DNA from: an uncultured Actinomycetes bacterium
GTDB taxonomy: Bacteria; Actinomycetota; Acidimicrobiia; Acidimicrobiales; Acidimicrobilacustridaceae
DNA: 64,000 nt
Assembly (NCBI GenBank): GCA_937876315.1
Contig: CALEHQ010000020.1
Location: 1-64,000, forward strand
Direction: 5' to 3'
Shown here: positions 51,802 to 60,015 of the stretch, in pieces
How the letters are laid out: each line of letters opens with the position of its first letter
Position numbering within the stretch: the stretch's first letter is position 1
Made by a program: the position numbers and the translations under genes
Notes under the pieces: model-generated
Databases searched by the model: none
What the model was told of the DNA's origin: nothing
The model's input: only the letters and a program-made list of their open reading frames with translations

Positions 51802-52794
51802 ATGGCTCGTATCGGAATTCTGGGCGTTGGTGCAGTCGGCGCGCGTCTCGCTCGGCAACTTGTGTCCACCGATGATGACGATGTGGTGCTTCGTGACGAG
51901 CGACGTAATCGCGTTGAACTGGTTGCCAACAGTCTTGGCGATCGCGCAAGCATTGATCGAGGGTCCTTAGATGATCCGCTCGATGTTGATGTCGTCGTGT
52001 TGGCCGGGCCAGCTCGAACCCAAACGCAGGTTGCAGAACAGTTTGTTCGTCGAGGTATTCATGTCGTCAGCACAAGCGATGATCTGACCGACGTGAGGGC
52101 GCTTTTGGCACTTGATCAGCAAGCGCGCGAACGCAATGTGCATGTGGTGATTGGTGCCGGCTTTGCCCCAGGATTGACCTGCGTGTTGGCGGCGCATGCT
52201 GCAAAAAAATTTGAACAGGTCGACGAGGTTCACGTCGCGAAGTCAGGCACCGGTGGTCCCTCGTGCGCGCGTCAACATCATCGTGCACTCGGTCGCGGTG
52301 CTGTTGACTGGCGCGATGGGTCTTGGGATGCACGACCGGGTGGATCTGGCCGAGAACTGTGTTGGTTCCCTGACCCCATTGGTCCGCAGGACTGCTACCG
52401 AGCAGAACTTCCCGATGCACTTGTTTTGGTTCCTGCATTTCCGGGCGTGCGCCGTGTGACATCTCGAGTGTCGGCGACCCGCCGCGACCGCCTCACGGCT
52501 CGACTCCCGATGCTGTGGCCCACTGATCCTGAAGGCGGGCCTGGCGCCGTGCGCGTCGAGGTTCGAGGCCGTAGCAATGGCCGTGGTTCGGTACTCGTCT
52601 ATGGGGCAATGGATCGGCCGGCGGTTGCCGCCGGCGCGGTTGCCGCAGTTGCGAGCCGATTCATAGTCAACGGCTCTCTCCGGAGGTTCGGAGCGGCGGG
52701 TTTGGCTGAATCCGTTGATTCACTCGCGTTCCTTGCCGAATTGGCTCGCCGGGGCGTTCGGGCTGCGGTGTTTGAGGGCGAAGCCGGGGCCTAA
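51802..52794 (+). CDS. saccharopine-dehydrogenase-like NAD(P)-binding protein
   Basis: 330 residues. The N-terminal Rossmann fold opens ARIGILGVGAVGARLARQLV, with VDVVVLAGP and HVVIGAGFAPGLTCVLAAHA. It resembles saccharopine dehydrogenase/reductase-type enzymes, but the substrate cannot be named. The central part (about 150-190) is rich in Arg, Gly and Trp. Confidence 0.72.
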   Translation: MARIGILGVGAVGARLARQLVSTDDDDVVLRDERRNRVELVANSLGDRASIDRGSLDDPLDVDVVVLAGPARTQTQVAEQFVRRGIHVVSTSDDLTDVRALLALDQQARERNVHVVIGAGFAPGLTCVLAAHAAKKFEQVDEVHVAKSGTGGPSCARQHHRALGRGAVDWRDGSWDARPGGSGRELCWFPDPIGPQDCYRAELPDALVLVPAFPGVRRVTSRVSATRRDRLTARLPMLWPTDPEGGPGAVRVEVRGRSNGRGSVLVYGAMDRPAVAAGAVAAVASRFIVNGSLRRFGAAGLAESVDSLAFLAELARRGVRAAVFEGEAGA

Positions 52795-52991
52795 GGCCCT
52801 TCGGTGATCCGGTCACCAGGAAATCTGGGCCGGATGACTCAAAAAAAGGGGCCGGGGTGACCAGAAATCTGCTGGCGCGCGTTCCTAGGGTGTCGATCCG
52901 GCAATCAACCGGTTGCGGGGTGGGCGGCGAAAGGGGAGGTTTCGCCGACCTCTGGGAGCAGGAGCGTGCGCACGCACGAAGGGGGAGTCAC

Positions 52992-53783
52992 ATGAACGGG
53001 CAATCGATGGATCCCGAAGTTGCAGCGTTGGTCGAGAGAGGGCTTGAGGTCGTCCCCAAAGTGGTCGCCTCAATCGCCGCAAACTTTCCTCGACATGTTG
53101 AACGGGCAGAACTGATTCGGGCCGGAGCACTCGGAGTCGTCGAAGCGGCATGGAGGTTCGATTCGACGCGCGGAGTTCCATTCGAACGATTCGTCGCAAT
53201 GCGCATTCGTGGTGCTGTGCTCGATGCCGTGCGCGCCGATGACTGGGCGCCGCGATCATTGCGCGCTGCAGCTCGTCGAATTGAAATGGTTGAGAACTCG
53301 CTTACGGCTCGTTATGGACGCCGACCGACGATCGAGGAGCTCGCTGCGGAAGCAGGGACATCCACCGAGCAGGTCAGGAAGGTCAAAGCGCTTCTCGAAA
53401 CCAGTGTTGTTGGTCGGCTTGATCAAGGCCAGAACGACGAGACCGCATCGGGATTCCGCACTGAAGAACTGGTTGATCGAGGGCAACGAGACGTTGTTGC
53501 ACTACTTGAGCACGCTGAACTTCTTACCTATCTCCGCCAGGCGCTTGACGAACTGCCTCAGCGCCAGCGTCGGGTGATCCTCGGCCATTTTGTCGATGGC
53601 CAGACAACGGCGGAATTAGCAAGCGAACTAGGAGTCACTCGTTCACGCGTGAGCCAACTTCGCACCGACGCCTTACATGAACTTCGTCGCTCCATCGCCG
53701 GACACTACGGACCAGTTCCGTTGCACAAAGACCGAACGATTCCAACGGAGCCTGCGACCTTCCCGCTATCGACAACTGCGTAA
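52992..53783 (+). CDS. FliA/WhiG-type sigma factor
   Basis: 263 residues from the ATG at 52992, preceded by GGGGGAG. Region 2: ELIRAGALGVVEAAWRFDST, RGVPFERFVAMRIRGAVLD; region 3: RPTIEELAAEAGTSTEQVRK; region 4.2: TTAELASELGVTRSRVSQLR. This is the sigma-28 layout. No flagellar gene is in the window; it may govern differentiation, as WhiG does, or motility encoded elsewhere. The 197-base gap upstream holds a repeated element at 52813 and 52858. Confidence 0.88.
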   Translation: MNGQSMDPEVAALVERGLEVVPKVVASIAANFPRHVERAELIRAGALGVVEAAWRFDSTRGVPFERFVAMRIRGAVLDAVRADDWAPRSLRAAARRIEMVENSLTARYGRRPTIEELAAEAGTSTEQVRKVKALLETSVVGRLDQGQNDETASGFRTEELVDRGQRDVVALLEHAELLTYLRQALDELPQRQRRVILGHFVDGQTTAELASELGVTRSRVSQLRTDALHELRRSIAGHYGPVPLHKDRTIPTEPATFPLSTTA

Positions 53784-53869
53784 TGAGCGATATCGCTTTC
53801 GGTAAAGCCTCCGCTGACAATGATCGCTACAGCGACATCGATAACGATGCGGAATGACCTTTGAGCGAG

Positions 53870-54553
53870 CTAACTCTTTGTCGGATGCTTGCGATATTTG
53901 AGGAACAGAACTCCAGCGCCGATCACAATGACGGCACAGACACCGAGAAAGACATAGCGACCCGAAGCGTTGGTCTCACTCCCCGCATCGGTTACCGCGT
54001 TTGATTCTGTTGCCATCCGAGCGACTGCGGTGGTTGACGAACCACTTGCGGCGGCGACGGCAGTTGTTGACGTGCTCGCCGAGGTGCTGTTGGTGGGCAC
54101 CACAATTTTTGGTGCGGGCTGGGTTGCTTCTGATTTCTCGCCACCGTCGGATTGAATCCACGCGATTTCGGTGTTGTTCGTGCAGGTTTGGATGGTGGGA
54201 AGCCTGACGGTCTCACCAGCCGGTTGCGCCAACACGAGACTGAAGTCGAAGTCGGCAGAGGAGTTTGCTGGCATTGAGCCACCAGTCCATGAGATTTCTG
54301 TTGCTGTTACGGCCGAGGTCCAGTCCCCCGAATTGGTGCCGGTGACAGCAGTTGCTCCGCTCGGAAGTGCAACTCGAACGCCAGTGACGGGATTGCCGTT
54401 GCAACCGTGTTCAATCGAAACGGTGATTGCGGTGCGGCCAGCTTGTTCGGCTTTTGCGCTTGCGTTCGCGTGGGCAAATGCGGGGCCCGCTAACGCCACA
54501 AGCGCGGTAAGCGATGCAGCGGAAGCGATGAGAAAGCGTCGGGGGAGGGCCAT
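53870..54553 (-). CDS. YcnI/DUF1775 copper-binding protein
   Basis: 227 residues. Signal peptide, then HANASAKAEQAG: cleavage would leave His at position 1, the copper ligand described for YcnI-type DUF1775 proteins. A beta-sandwich domain with EHGCNGNPVTGVRVALPSGA, a Thr/Ser/Ala linker and a C-terminal helix with basic end follow. It is 18 bases after copCD on the same strand, which supports a copper-acquisition or detoxification role. Confidence 0.9.
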   Translation of the reverse strand: MALPRRFLIASAASLTALVALAGPAFAHANASAKAEQAGRTAITVSIEHGCNGNPVTGVRVALPSGATAVTGTNSGDWTSAVTATEISWTGGSMPANSSADFDFSLVLAQPAGETVRLPTIQTCTNNTEIAWIQSDGGEKSEATQPAPKIVVPTNSTSASTSTTAVAAASGSSTTAVARMATESNAVTDAGSETNASGRYVFLGVCAVIVIGAGVLFLKYRKHPTKS

Positions 54554-54571
54554 GTGCATCCTTGACTGTGG

Positions 54572-56230
54572 TTAGCGACGGACGGAAACTTCGAACGATG
54601 TGCGTTGTTCAGTGAAGTCACCGGTTCGAACTGCGATCGTGATGGTCCAGGTGCCAGGAATCGAGAGTTCGTTTCCTTGAATCACAAACACTCCGGGCTC
54701 TGAGGCTGGCACCTGTCGGGTGATCGGCTCAAGTCCGGCCGATGGTTGCGAGAATTCAATACTCATACTGTTGGCCACATTGACTGGTTGTCCGGTCTCG
54801 TCGGCGTATCGGACGGCAACGGTATTTGGCCCAACAATCGCTGGATCAACAGAAAGTTGGACGGTGCCGGTATCGACCCGTTGGGTGGTGTCGACTCGGT
54901 CGGTCGTTGCTACGACAGCCGTTCGAGCGGGCGGAACGTTGACAACGATTGCGGTGAGCGCGATCACCGCGACGAGAAGTACCGCTTCGGCCCGGATCGT
55001 TCGGAGGAGAGTCGCCCAGCGAACCGCCAGTTCGCTGGTGTCCTCGGTTGGGGTGATGAGCGAAGGTACGAGCTTGCGTCGATTCCATGCAGCGATGAGT
55101 ACGACGATGAGGGTGAGGCCGATTTTGGCGAGAATGAGCTGACCCCAAGTAGTGGTGAGGATTGAGTTCAGACTCGCGTCGGAGCCGGTGATGGTGAGAG
55201 TCAGCCCGGCAATGGTGAGTGCAATGACCGACCAAAAGGCCACAAGCGAAAATCGACCGATGATGCCTGCGGTTGAGCGAACCGTTTCGGGCGCGCGTAG
55301 CGAAAGGACCATTACCAAGCCAACGAGTCCGCCAAGCCAGAGCGCAGCCGCAGTGGCATGGATGGCATTGGCCGCCAGCGAGATGGCTGTGGGGGAAAGT
55401 TCGGTCGCGTGGCCCCACACGGCGAACGAGACGGTGACAGCAAGACCGCCAGAAAGGGCAAGTGACTGCGACACCATCTTTTTGGCGATATCGGTTGAGA
55501 GGTGGACTGCAGCCAAGCCAATCATCAACAACGCAAGCGACCAACCAAGGTTTTGATTGAGAACATCACGAAGCACAGTGGAGTCAGTGACGGCGCCGGC
55601 TCCCTTGCCTGTAAGAAGCGCAGCCTGACTCATCACGATGCCGATAGCACTGAACAGAGCAAGGATCGAACCAATGCGAACAAACGGAACAATCCGCCAA
55701 CGATCTTCGGCGCGATCATGAATGAAAGCCAAGAAAAACGCGACACCTGCAGCGACGAGCGCAGCGAGGTAGATGATGAAGCGAGAAATTCCGCCGATGA
55801 TTTCCCAAAGTCGATCACCGTTCGAACTGGGTAGCGCGCTTCGGTCAAGTGCTCCTTCGCCCACACCGAAGAGCAGCGAACCGCTTACTGGGTGACCATC
55901 AGCGGAAAGAACGCGATAGGTCGCGACGTAGGTGCCGTCGGACAAGGACTCGCTGATTGGTGCAACAAGTGTCCGACCATCGACGATTTCACTGTTTCCG
56001 GTATCGATAGTCTTGCCATCGGCATCGAGAACACTGAGTCCGCCCGAAATGGTTGTCACTGCTTCACTGAAGGTGATTCGGATCTCGCTCGGCGAGGTGA
56101 GAACCGATTGCCCATCGGCGGGAGAAGAGCTCTCCAACGTGGCGTGAGCCGACGCGGCGGTCGTACCGAGAGCGAGAACTCCAACCAGAATCGCGAGTGC
56201 GGCAACGAGTTGTCGGGCAATACGGAACAT
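54572..56230 (-). CDS. CopC-CopD fusion copper protein
   Basis: 552 residues from the ATG at 56230. Signal peptide, then HATLESSSPADGQSV: His1 and the later DGHPVSGS give the copper site of CopC. After that, a CopD-like membrane domain with about eight helices and a C-terminal beta domain (YtkA-like, VQLSVDPAIVGPNTVAVRY). It moves copper across the membrane or binds it outside. First gene of a copCD-ycnI operon, divergent from an ABC transporter ATPase. Confidence 0.9.
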   Translation of the reverse strand: MFRIARQLVAALAILVGVLALGTTAASAHATLESSSPADGQSVLTSPSEIRITFSEAVTTISGGLSVLDADGKTIDTGNSEIVDGRTLVAPISESLSDGTYVATYRVLSADGHPVSGSLLFGVGEGALDRSALPSSNGDRLWEIIGGISRFIIYLAALVAAGVAFFLAFIHDRAEDRWRIVPFVRIGSILALFSAIGIVMSQAALLTGKGAGAVTDSTVLRDVLNQNLGWSLALLMIGLAAVHLSTDIAKKMVSQSLALSGGLAVTVSFAVWGHATELSPTAISLAANAIHATAAALWLGGLVGLVMVLSLRAPETVRSTAGIIGRFSLVAFWSVIALTIAGLTLTITGSDASLNSILTTTWGQLILAKIGLTLIVVLIAAWNRRKLVPSLITPTEDTSELAVRWATLLRTIRAEAVLLVAVIALTAIVVNVPPARTAVVATTDRVDTTQRVDTGTVQLSVDPAIVGPNTVAVRYADETGQPVNVANSMSIEFSQPSAGLEPITRQVPASEPGVFVIQGNELSIPGTWTITIAVRTGDFTEQRTSFEVSVRR

Positions 56231-56249
56231 GTGTACTCGTTTTCCGCGA

Positions 56250-56285
56250 GTTGGCAAGACTGTGTGGCGGGTTGGGCAAGACTGT
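56250..56285. promoter_or_regulatory. direct repeats in the copCD-ABC divergent region
   Basis: GTTGGCAAGACTGT (56250-56263) and GTTGGGCAAGACTGT (56271-56285) lie about two helical turns apart between divergent metal genes. This suits an operator for a metal-responsive regulator. No regulator gene is adjacent. Confidence 0.45.
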
Positions 56286-56338
56286 CGGAGTGTCCAATCG
56301 TATTCCCATCCCCGAACCATCACGGCGCGGTTATCCCA

Positions 56339-57157
56339 ATGTCTGAGAGCGAGTCAGCGATTGCTGTCGAAGGGCACAACGTGGTGCTCGCGTATGGGCG
56401 TCACCCGGTCCTGCGCGACGCGTCTTTCGCGTTGCCGACCGGTGCGGTCACTTCGTTGGTTGGTCCCAACGGTGCTGGGAAATCCAGTTTGTTGAACGCG
56501 ATTGTGGGTTTGCTGCCGGTTGAGTCTGGAACGCTTACGGTCGCGGGTGGAGCACCAACCGACATGCGTCGCCGGGTTGCGTACGTGATGCAATCGGTAA
56601 AGGTCAATGATCAATTACCAGTCACGGTTCGTGAAGTTGTTTCGATGGGACGATTCGCAACGCGCGGCGCCTTTGGCCGGATGACAGATGATGATCGCCG
56701 CTTCGTTGACGAGGCAATGGATCGCCTTGAGTTAGGCGATCTCTCTCGGCGCCATCTTCACGAACTTTCCGGTGGACAACGTCAACGTGTTTTTGTCGCT
56801 CAGGGTCTGGCGCAAGGAGGTGACATCCTCCTCCTCGACGAACCGGTGACCGGCCTCGATGTCGTGAGTCGTCAACACATCCTCGACGTCGTCGACCAAG
56901 AGCGAGACGCAGGTCGCACCATTGTGATGACGACGCACGATCTCGCTGAAGCAGCTGAGACTGATCACGTGATGTTGCTGGCCGGCCGAGTTGTTGCGAG
57001 CGGTACCGCCGACGAAGTCCTCACTGCAGCGAATCTCGCCGAGGCCTATGGCGGCCGCCTACTGCGTTTGGCTGATGGAATCGTGCTTATTGACGATCCG
57101 CATCATCACGCGCATGGACATGACCACACGGTGTGTGAGGACGACGACGAGCGTTAG
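56339..57157 (+). CDS. ABC transporter ATPase, Zn/Mn (ZnuC/MntB) type
   Basis: 272 residues. Walker A GPNGAGKSSLLNAIVGL, signature LSGGQRQRVFVAQGL, Walker B ILLLDEPVTGLD, and a His-rich end (DDPHHHAHGHDHTVCED), typical of metal-ion ATPases. No permease or binding protein gene follows; the next gene is on the opposite strand and overlaps it by four bases. The permease is presumably encoded elsewhere. Confidence 0.88.
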   Translation: MSESESAIAVEGHNVVLAYGRHPVLRDASFALPTGAVTSLVGPNGAGKSSLLNAIVGLLPVESGTLTVAGGAPTDMRRRVAYVMQSVKVNDQLPVTVREVVSMGRFATRGAFGRMTDDDRRFVDEAMDRLELGDLSRRHLHELSGGQRQRVFVAQGLAQGGDILLLDEPVTGLDVVSRQHILDVVDQERDAGRTIVMTTHDLAEAAETDHVMLLAGRVVASGTADEVLTAANLAEAYGGRLLRLADGIVLIDDPHHHAHGHDHTVCEDDDER

Positions 57158-57948
57158 CGGTTATTGAATGCGGCAATGACCGCGTCGTGAACAACGCCGT
57201 TTGATGCCACGCCTGAAACATTGGATCCTGGGACCAGTGGAACTTCTTTGCCGTCGGTGCCGGTGAATTTTCCGCCGGCTTCATCGAAGATCACAGGCAT
57301 TGGCGCGATATCCCACAGCGAAACCTGAGGATCGACCATCGCGTCGAGGGCGCCACACGCAACCATGGCGTAGCCGTAGCCGTCGCCCCAAGTTCGCAAC
57401 TCAAATCCTGCTCGCTTCACGCCGAGCAAAGAATCTTCGCTCCAAGTTCCGAAGCCACTGGTGGAAAGCACGCAACTCGAGGGAGTGTTTCTGTCGCTGA
57501 CGCGCACTGAACGGCCGTCGCGAAAACACCCGAGACCGCGACCGGCGTACACAGTGGTGTTGAGTGCTGGGAGATTGATGACACCGATGAGCGGTCCGTA
57601 TTCATCGACCACGGCAAGAAGGTTCGAATACAACGGCACTCCGCGCGTAAACGCTTTGGTGCCATCAATAGGGTCGACGATCCACGTTCTTGTGCTGGTG
57701 CCGATGTGATCATCGAGTTCCTCGCCGAGCACGGAATCCTCGGGATGAAGGGCGGCGAGACGATCTCGAACGATTTGTTCGGCTCCGCGATCGGCTTCAG
57801 TTACTGGTGTGCCATCGCTTTTGGTACTGACATCCAATGCGGGGTTATCGAACCACTGCATGGTGAAGGTGCCAGCGGCGCGCAGGATGTTGACCGCGTT
57901 GGCGAGCATTGTTTGGTCAGCGGGCGGACCCGGGGGGAGAAGAGCCAC
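57154..57948 (-). CDS. inositol-monophosphatase-family enzyme, histidinol-phosphatase-like
   Basis: 264 residues. Metal sites: GEELDDHIG, IVDPIDGTKAFTRGVPLYSN and WDIAPMPVI. The family includes histidinol-phosphatase HisN and inositol monophosphatase; the segment IDGTKAFTRG favours HisN. GTG start at 57948. Convergent overlap with the ABC ATPase. Confidence 0.85.
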   Translation of the reverse strand: MALLPPGPPADQTMLANAVNILRAAGTFTMQWFDNPALDVSTKSDGTPVTEADRGAEQIVRDRLAALHPEDSVLGEELDDHIGTSTRTWIVDPIDGTKAFTRGVPLYSNLLAVVDEYGPLIGVINLPALNTTVYAGRGLGCFRDGRSVRVSDRNTPSSCVLSTSGFGTWSEDSLLGVKRAGFELRTWGDGYGYAMVACGALDAMVDPQVSLWDIAPMPVIFDEAGGKFTGTDGKEVPLVPGSNVSGVASNGVVHDAVIAAFNNR

Positions 57949-57990
57949 GAGTCAATGCTGACACGACAGCAACGCGAATCGGTGCCGCCT

Positions 57991-58626
57991 TTACTGCTTT
58001 GCCTCTCGGGACGTTGCGCCGAGATCGACTAACTGGTCGAACCATGCACCGGCCACGACTTTCCCGAGCATTCCAGCTGCGAGATCCTCGGGCATGGTGA
58101 ATTCGATGACGTGGTTGACGCCATCGATCGTCATCGTGAGTTGGGGGCGCATCATTGTTGGCCGAGGGCCAATAGCAATGTCGCTGGGCCACGAATCAAA
58201 GATTGTCGTCCCCTCGAGGTTTTCGTCAGCCTTCTTCGCACGAGATTTCGGGTTCGTACCGAAAGTGAACGAAAGTTTGCCGCCGGCGTAGTGAAGCGTT
58301 CCGCGTCGACGACCGTTCTCGCGACGGTTGGGCGCTCGGGTAACAGGAACCGAGACGGGGTCATTGTCGGCTGTTGCTCGGACAAGTCGTCCGGGTTCAA
58401 TCGCGTGTTGTTCCGCGCCGTCGCCGCGTACAACCTGAATCGTGTTCGTGACGACGAGTGCGCCGATGACGAGCAACGGAAGAATCAAAATCCAAGGCGC
58501 ACCGGCAGAAAGTGCGAAAAGCAGCACGAGGGCAATGCCCCACCACAGAACCAGATTGATGTTTCGACGAGCACGCGCCTTGGCGCGTGTCGGATTTGGA
58601 TCGGGAGTGTGATTGATGCGAGCCAC
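57991..58626 (-). CDS. membrane protein, paralog A of a tandem pair
   Basis: 211 residues from the GTG at 58626. A charged start, one long hydrophobic segment (about 27-60, probably two helices), then a soluble domain ending in RPQLTMTIDGVNHVIEF and GKVVAGAWFDQLVDLGA. The same ending occurs in the neighbouring upstream gene, showing a tandem duplication. Function unknown. One base separates it from that gene's stop. Confidence 0.7.
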   Translation of the reverse strand: MARINHTPDPNPTRAKARARRNINLVLWWGIALVLLFALSAGAPWILILPLLVIGALVVTNTIQVVRGDGAEQHAIEPGRLVRATADNDPVSVPVTRAPNRRENGRRRGTLHYAGGKLSFTFGTNPKSRAKKADENLEGTTIFDSWPSDIAIGPRPTMMRPQLTMTIDGVNHVIEFTMPEDLAAGMLGKVVAGAWFDQLVDLGATSREAKQ

Positions 58627-58627
58627 G

Positions 58628-59221
58628 TCAGGAGGCTCCGAGTTCTCGCAACTGCGCGTACCACTCACCGGCAATGGTCGGCCCAACAAAGGTTGCGCCG
58701 AGATCCCAGGACGGGAAGAACCTTACGGAATGATTGACGCCATCAATTGACAGATCGAGTTGCGGACGCATGAAGCTCGGAACGGTGATGACTTCAACAT
58801 GATCGATTGCGGCATCGAAGCGCACCTGGTCTTTGAGGCACTCGAAACGAAGTCGTTTTCCATCGCAAATCAGAAAGCCGCGCTGGGGAGGTTCGCCGCG
58901 AACTCGGGCACCAGGGGACCACACGCCATTTACCGAGACAGGATCACCGGTTGTTGCTGCTCGAAGTTCGCCTTTTGCAAGGGTTTCAGCGTCGGGGCCG
59001 TCGGGTCGACGAGACAATCGAATTGTTGCGAGGAGAAGAACTGTGAACACCACAGTGGGAAGGACGAACAGCGGGTTTCCAAATCCGATTGGTACAACAA
59101 AGAAGACGAGGATGAATAGCCAGGTACCAATCACCGACCACACCCGCTGCCGACGAACCAATGCTGGAGCCTCGGGTCGGTTGGGTCCGAATCGCTTTGC
59201 GTTCTTCTTTGCGGTAGCCAT
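58628..59221 (-). CDS. membrane protein, paralog B of a tandem pair
   Basis: 197 residues from the ATG at 59221 (TAGGGT box seven bases upstream). Basic start (MATAKKNAKRFGPNR), two hydrophobic segments and a soluble domain ending RPQLDLSIDGVNHSVRFF and IAGEWYAQLRELGAS, clearly similar to paralog A. Function unknown. Confidence 0.72.
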   Translation of the reverse strand: MATAKKNAKRFGPNRPEAPALVRRQRVWSVIGTWLFILVFFVVPIGFGNPLFVLPTVVFTVLLLATIRLSRRPDGPDAETLAKGELRAATTGDPVSVNGVWSPGARVRGEPPQRGFLICDGKRLRFECLKDQVRFDAAIDHVEVITVPSFMRPQLDLSIDGVNHSVRFFPSWDLGATFVGPTIAGEWYAQLRELGAS

Positions 59222-59228
59222 CGGCGAG

Positions 59229-59234
59229 ACCCTA
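59229..59234 (-). promoter_or_regulatory. -10 box TAGGGT, leaderless paralog B
   Basis: TAGGGT on the minus strand, seven bases before the ATG at 59221. Confidence 0.6.
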
Positions 59235-59828
59235 CGGCGTTTGGGTAGAAGTTCCGATGCGCAGTGATTCAGGCGCTGGTCGATCAATCGGGGGAGGATC
59301 GCCAATGGGCCAGCCGAGATAGAGCAGCCCCACGATCGTGTCGGTTTCGTCGAAGCCGCAGAACTCGCGCAATCGAACCGAGGTCATCGCCGCGCCGGTG
59401 GACCAATACGAAGCGAGATCAGCGGCGGTGGCTCCAAGCAGCAGCGTTTGGATGGCAGCCGCTACGGCATCGCGATTTTCGGCAGTCATCGTGGGATCTT
59501 CGCCGGCAATCGACGCCACCGCGATGAGCACCGGTGCTCGGAGATATTTTGATCGCGCTTTTTCGATCTTTGCCTCGGGTTGAGCTGTCTCGATGAGATC
59601 AAGAGCGAGCGCTTCGCCGAGTTCAGCCCGACCTTCGCCCGTGATGATGCGAAACCGCCAAGGAAAGGTCCGTTTGTGATTAGGGGCCGTGGCTGAAACC
59701 GCAATGAGGCGGTCGATGAGTTCGTCAGGAATAGCTCGGTCAGGGTCAACCCGTAGCGAGGATCGCCGGAGTGAGGCAATGGTCTCGAAGGAGGAAAGTG
59801 GATCCACGGATCCGGACGGGTCGGTCAT
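59232..59828 (-). CDS. nitroreductase-family protein
   Basis: 198 residues from the ATG at 59828. RRSSLRVDPDRAIPDELIDR and ATAPNHKRTFPWRFRIITG give the FMN-binding start of the fold, with a C-terminal IVGLLYLGWPIGDPP. The enzyme probably reduces nitro or quinone compounds with FMN. A TACTGT box seven bases upstream supports the start. Confidence 0.85.
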   Translation of the reverse strand: MTDPSGSVDPLSSFETIASLRRSSLRVDPDRAIPDELIDRLIAVSATAPNHKRTFPWRFRIITGEGRAELGEALALDLIETAQPEAKIEKARSKYLRAPVLIAVASIAGEDPTMTAENRDAVAAAIQTLLLGATAADLASYWSTGAAMTSVRLREFCGFDETDTIVGLLYLGWPIGDPPPIDRPAPESLRIGTSTQTP

Positions 59829-59835
59829 TCTTAGG

Positions 59836-59841
59836 ACAGTA
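59836..59841 (-). promoter_or_regulatory. -10 box TACTGT, leaderless nitroreductase gene
   Basis: TACTGT on the minus strand, seven bases before the ATG at 59828. Confidence 0.5.
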
Positions 59842-59918
59842 CCGCCGACTCTCAACAGATCAGACGGGCATGGGGTATTGAGTTTCCCCAGATCTATCCA
59901 CAAGTTTTTCCACAGGGG

Positions 59919-59949
59919 TTGACCAATGCGCGCAGACCTGGGGTAAGGT
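59919..59949 (+). promoter_or_regulatory. candidate promoter of the VanY-like gene
   Basis: TTGACC (59919-59924) and TAAGGT (59944-59949) are separated by 19 bases, giving a leader of about 60 bases before the ATG at 60016. Confidence 0.45.
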
Positions 59950-60015
59950 AACGAGTCCTCGGGCGGATACCGGGCCTTCCACGATTGCGTCATTGACGTG
60001 ATCAGACGAGGAACC

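Noticed and set aside
59829-60015. c-di-AMP (ydaO) riboswitch before the wall-peptidase gene
   Set aside because: Riboswitches are common there in actinobacteria, but the conserved GGGGAACC and GGGGTGAATC elements are absent.
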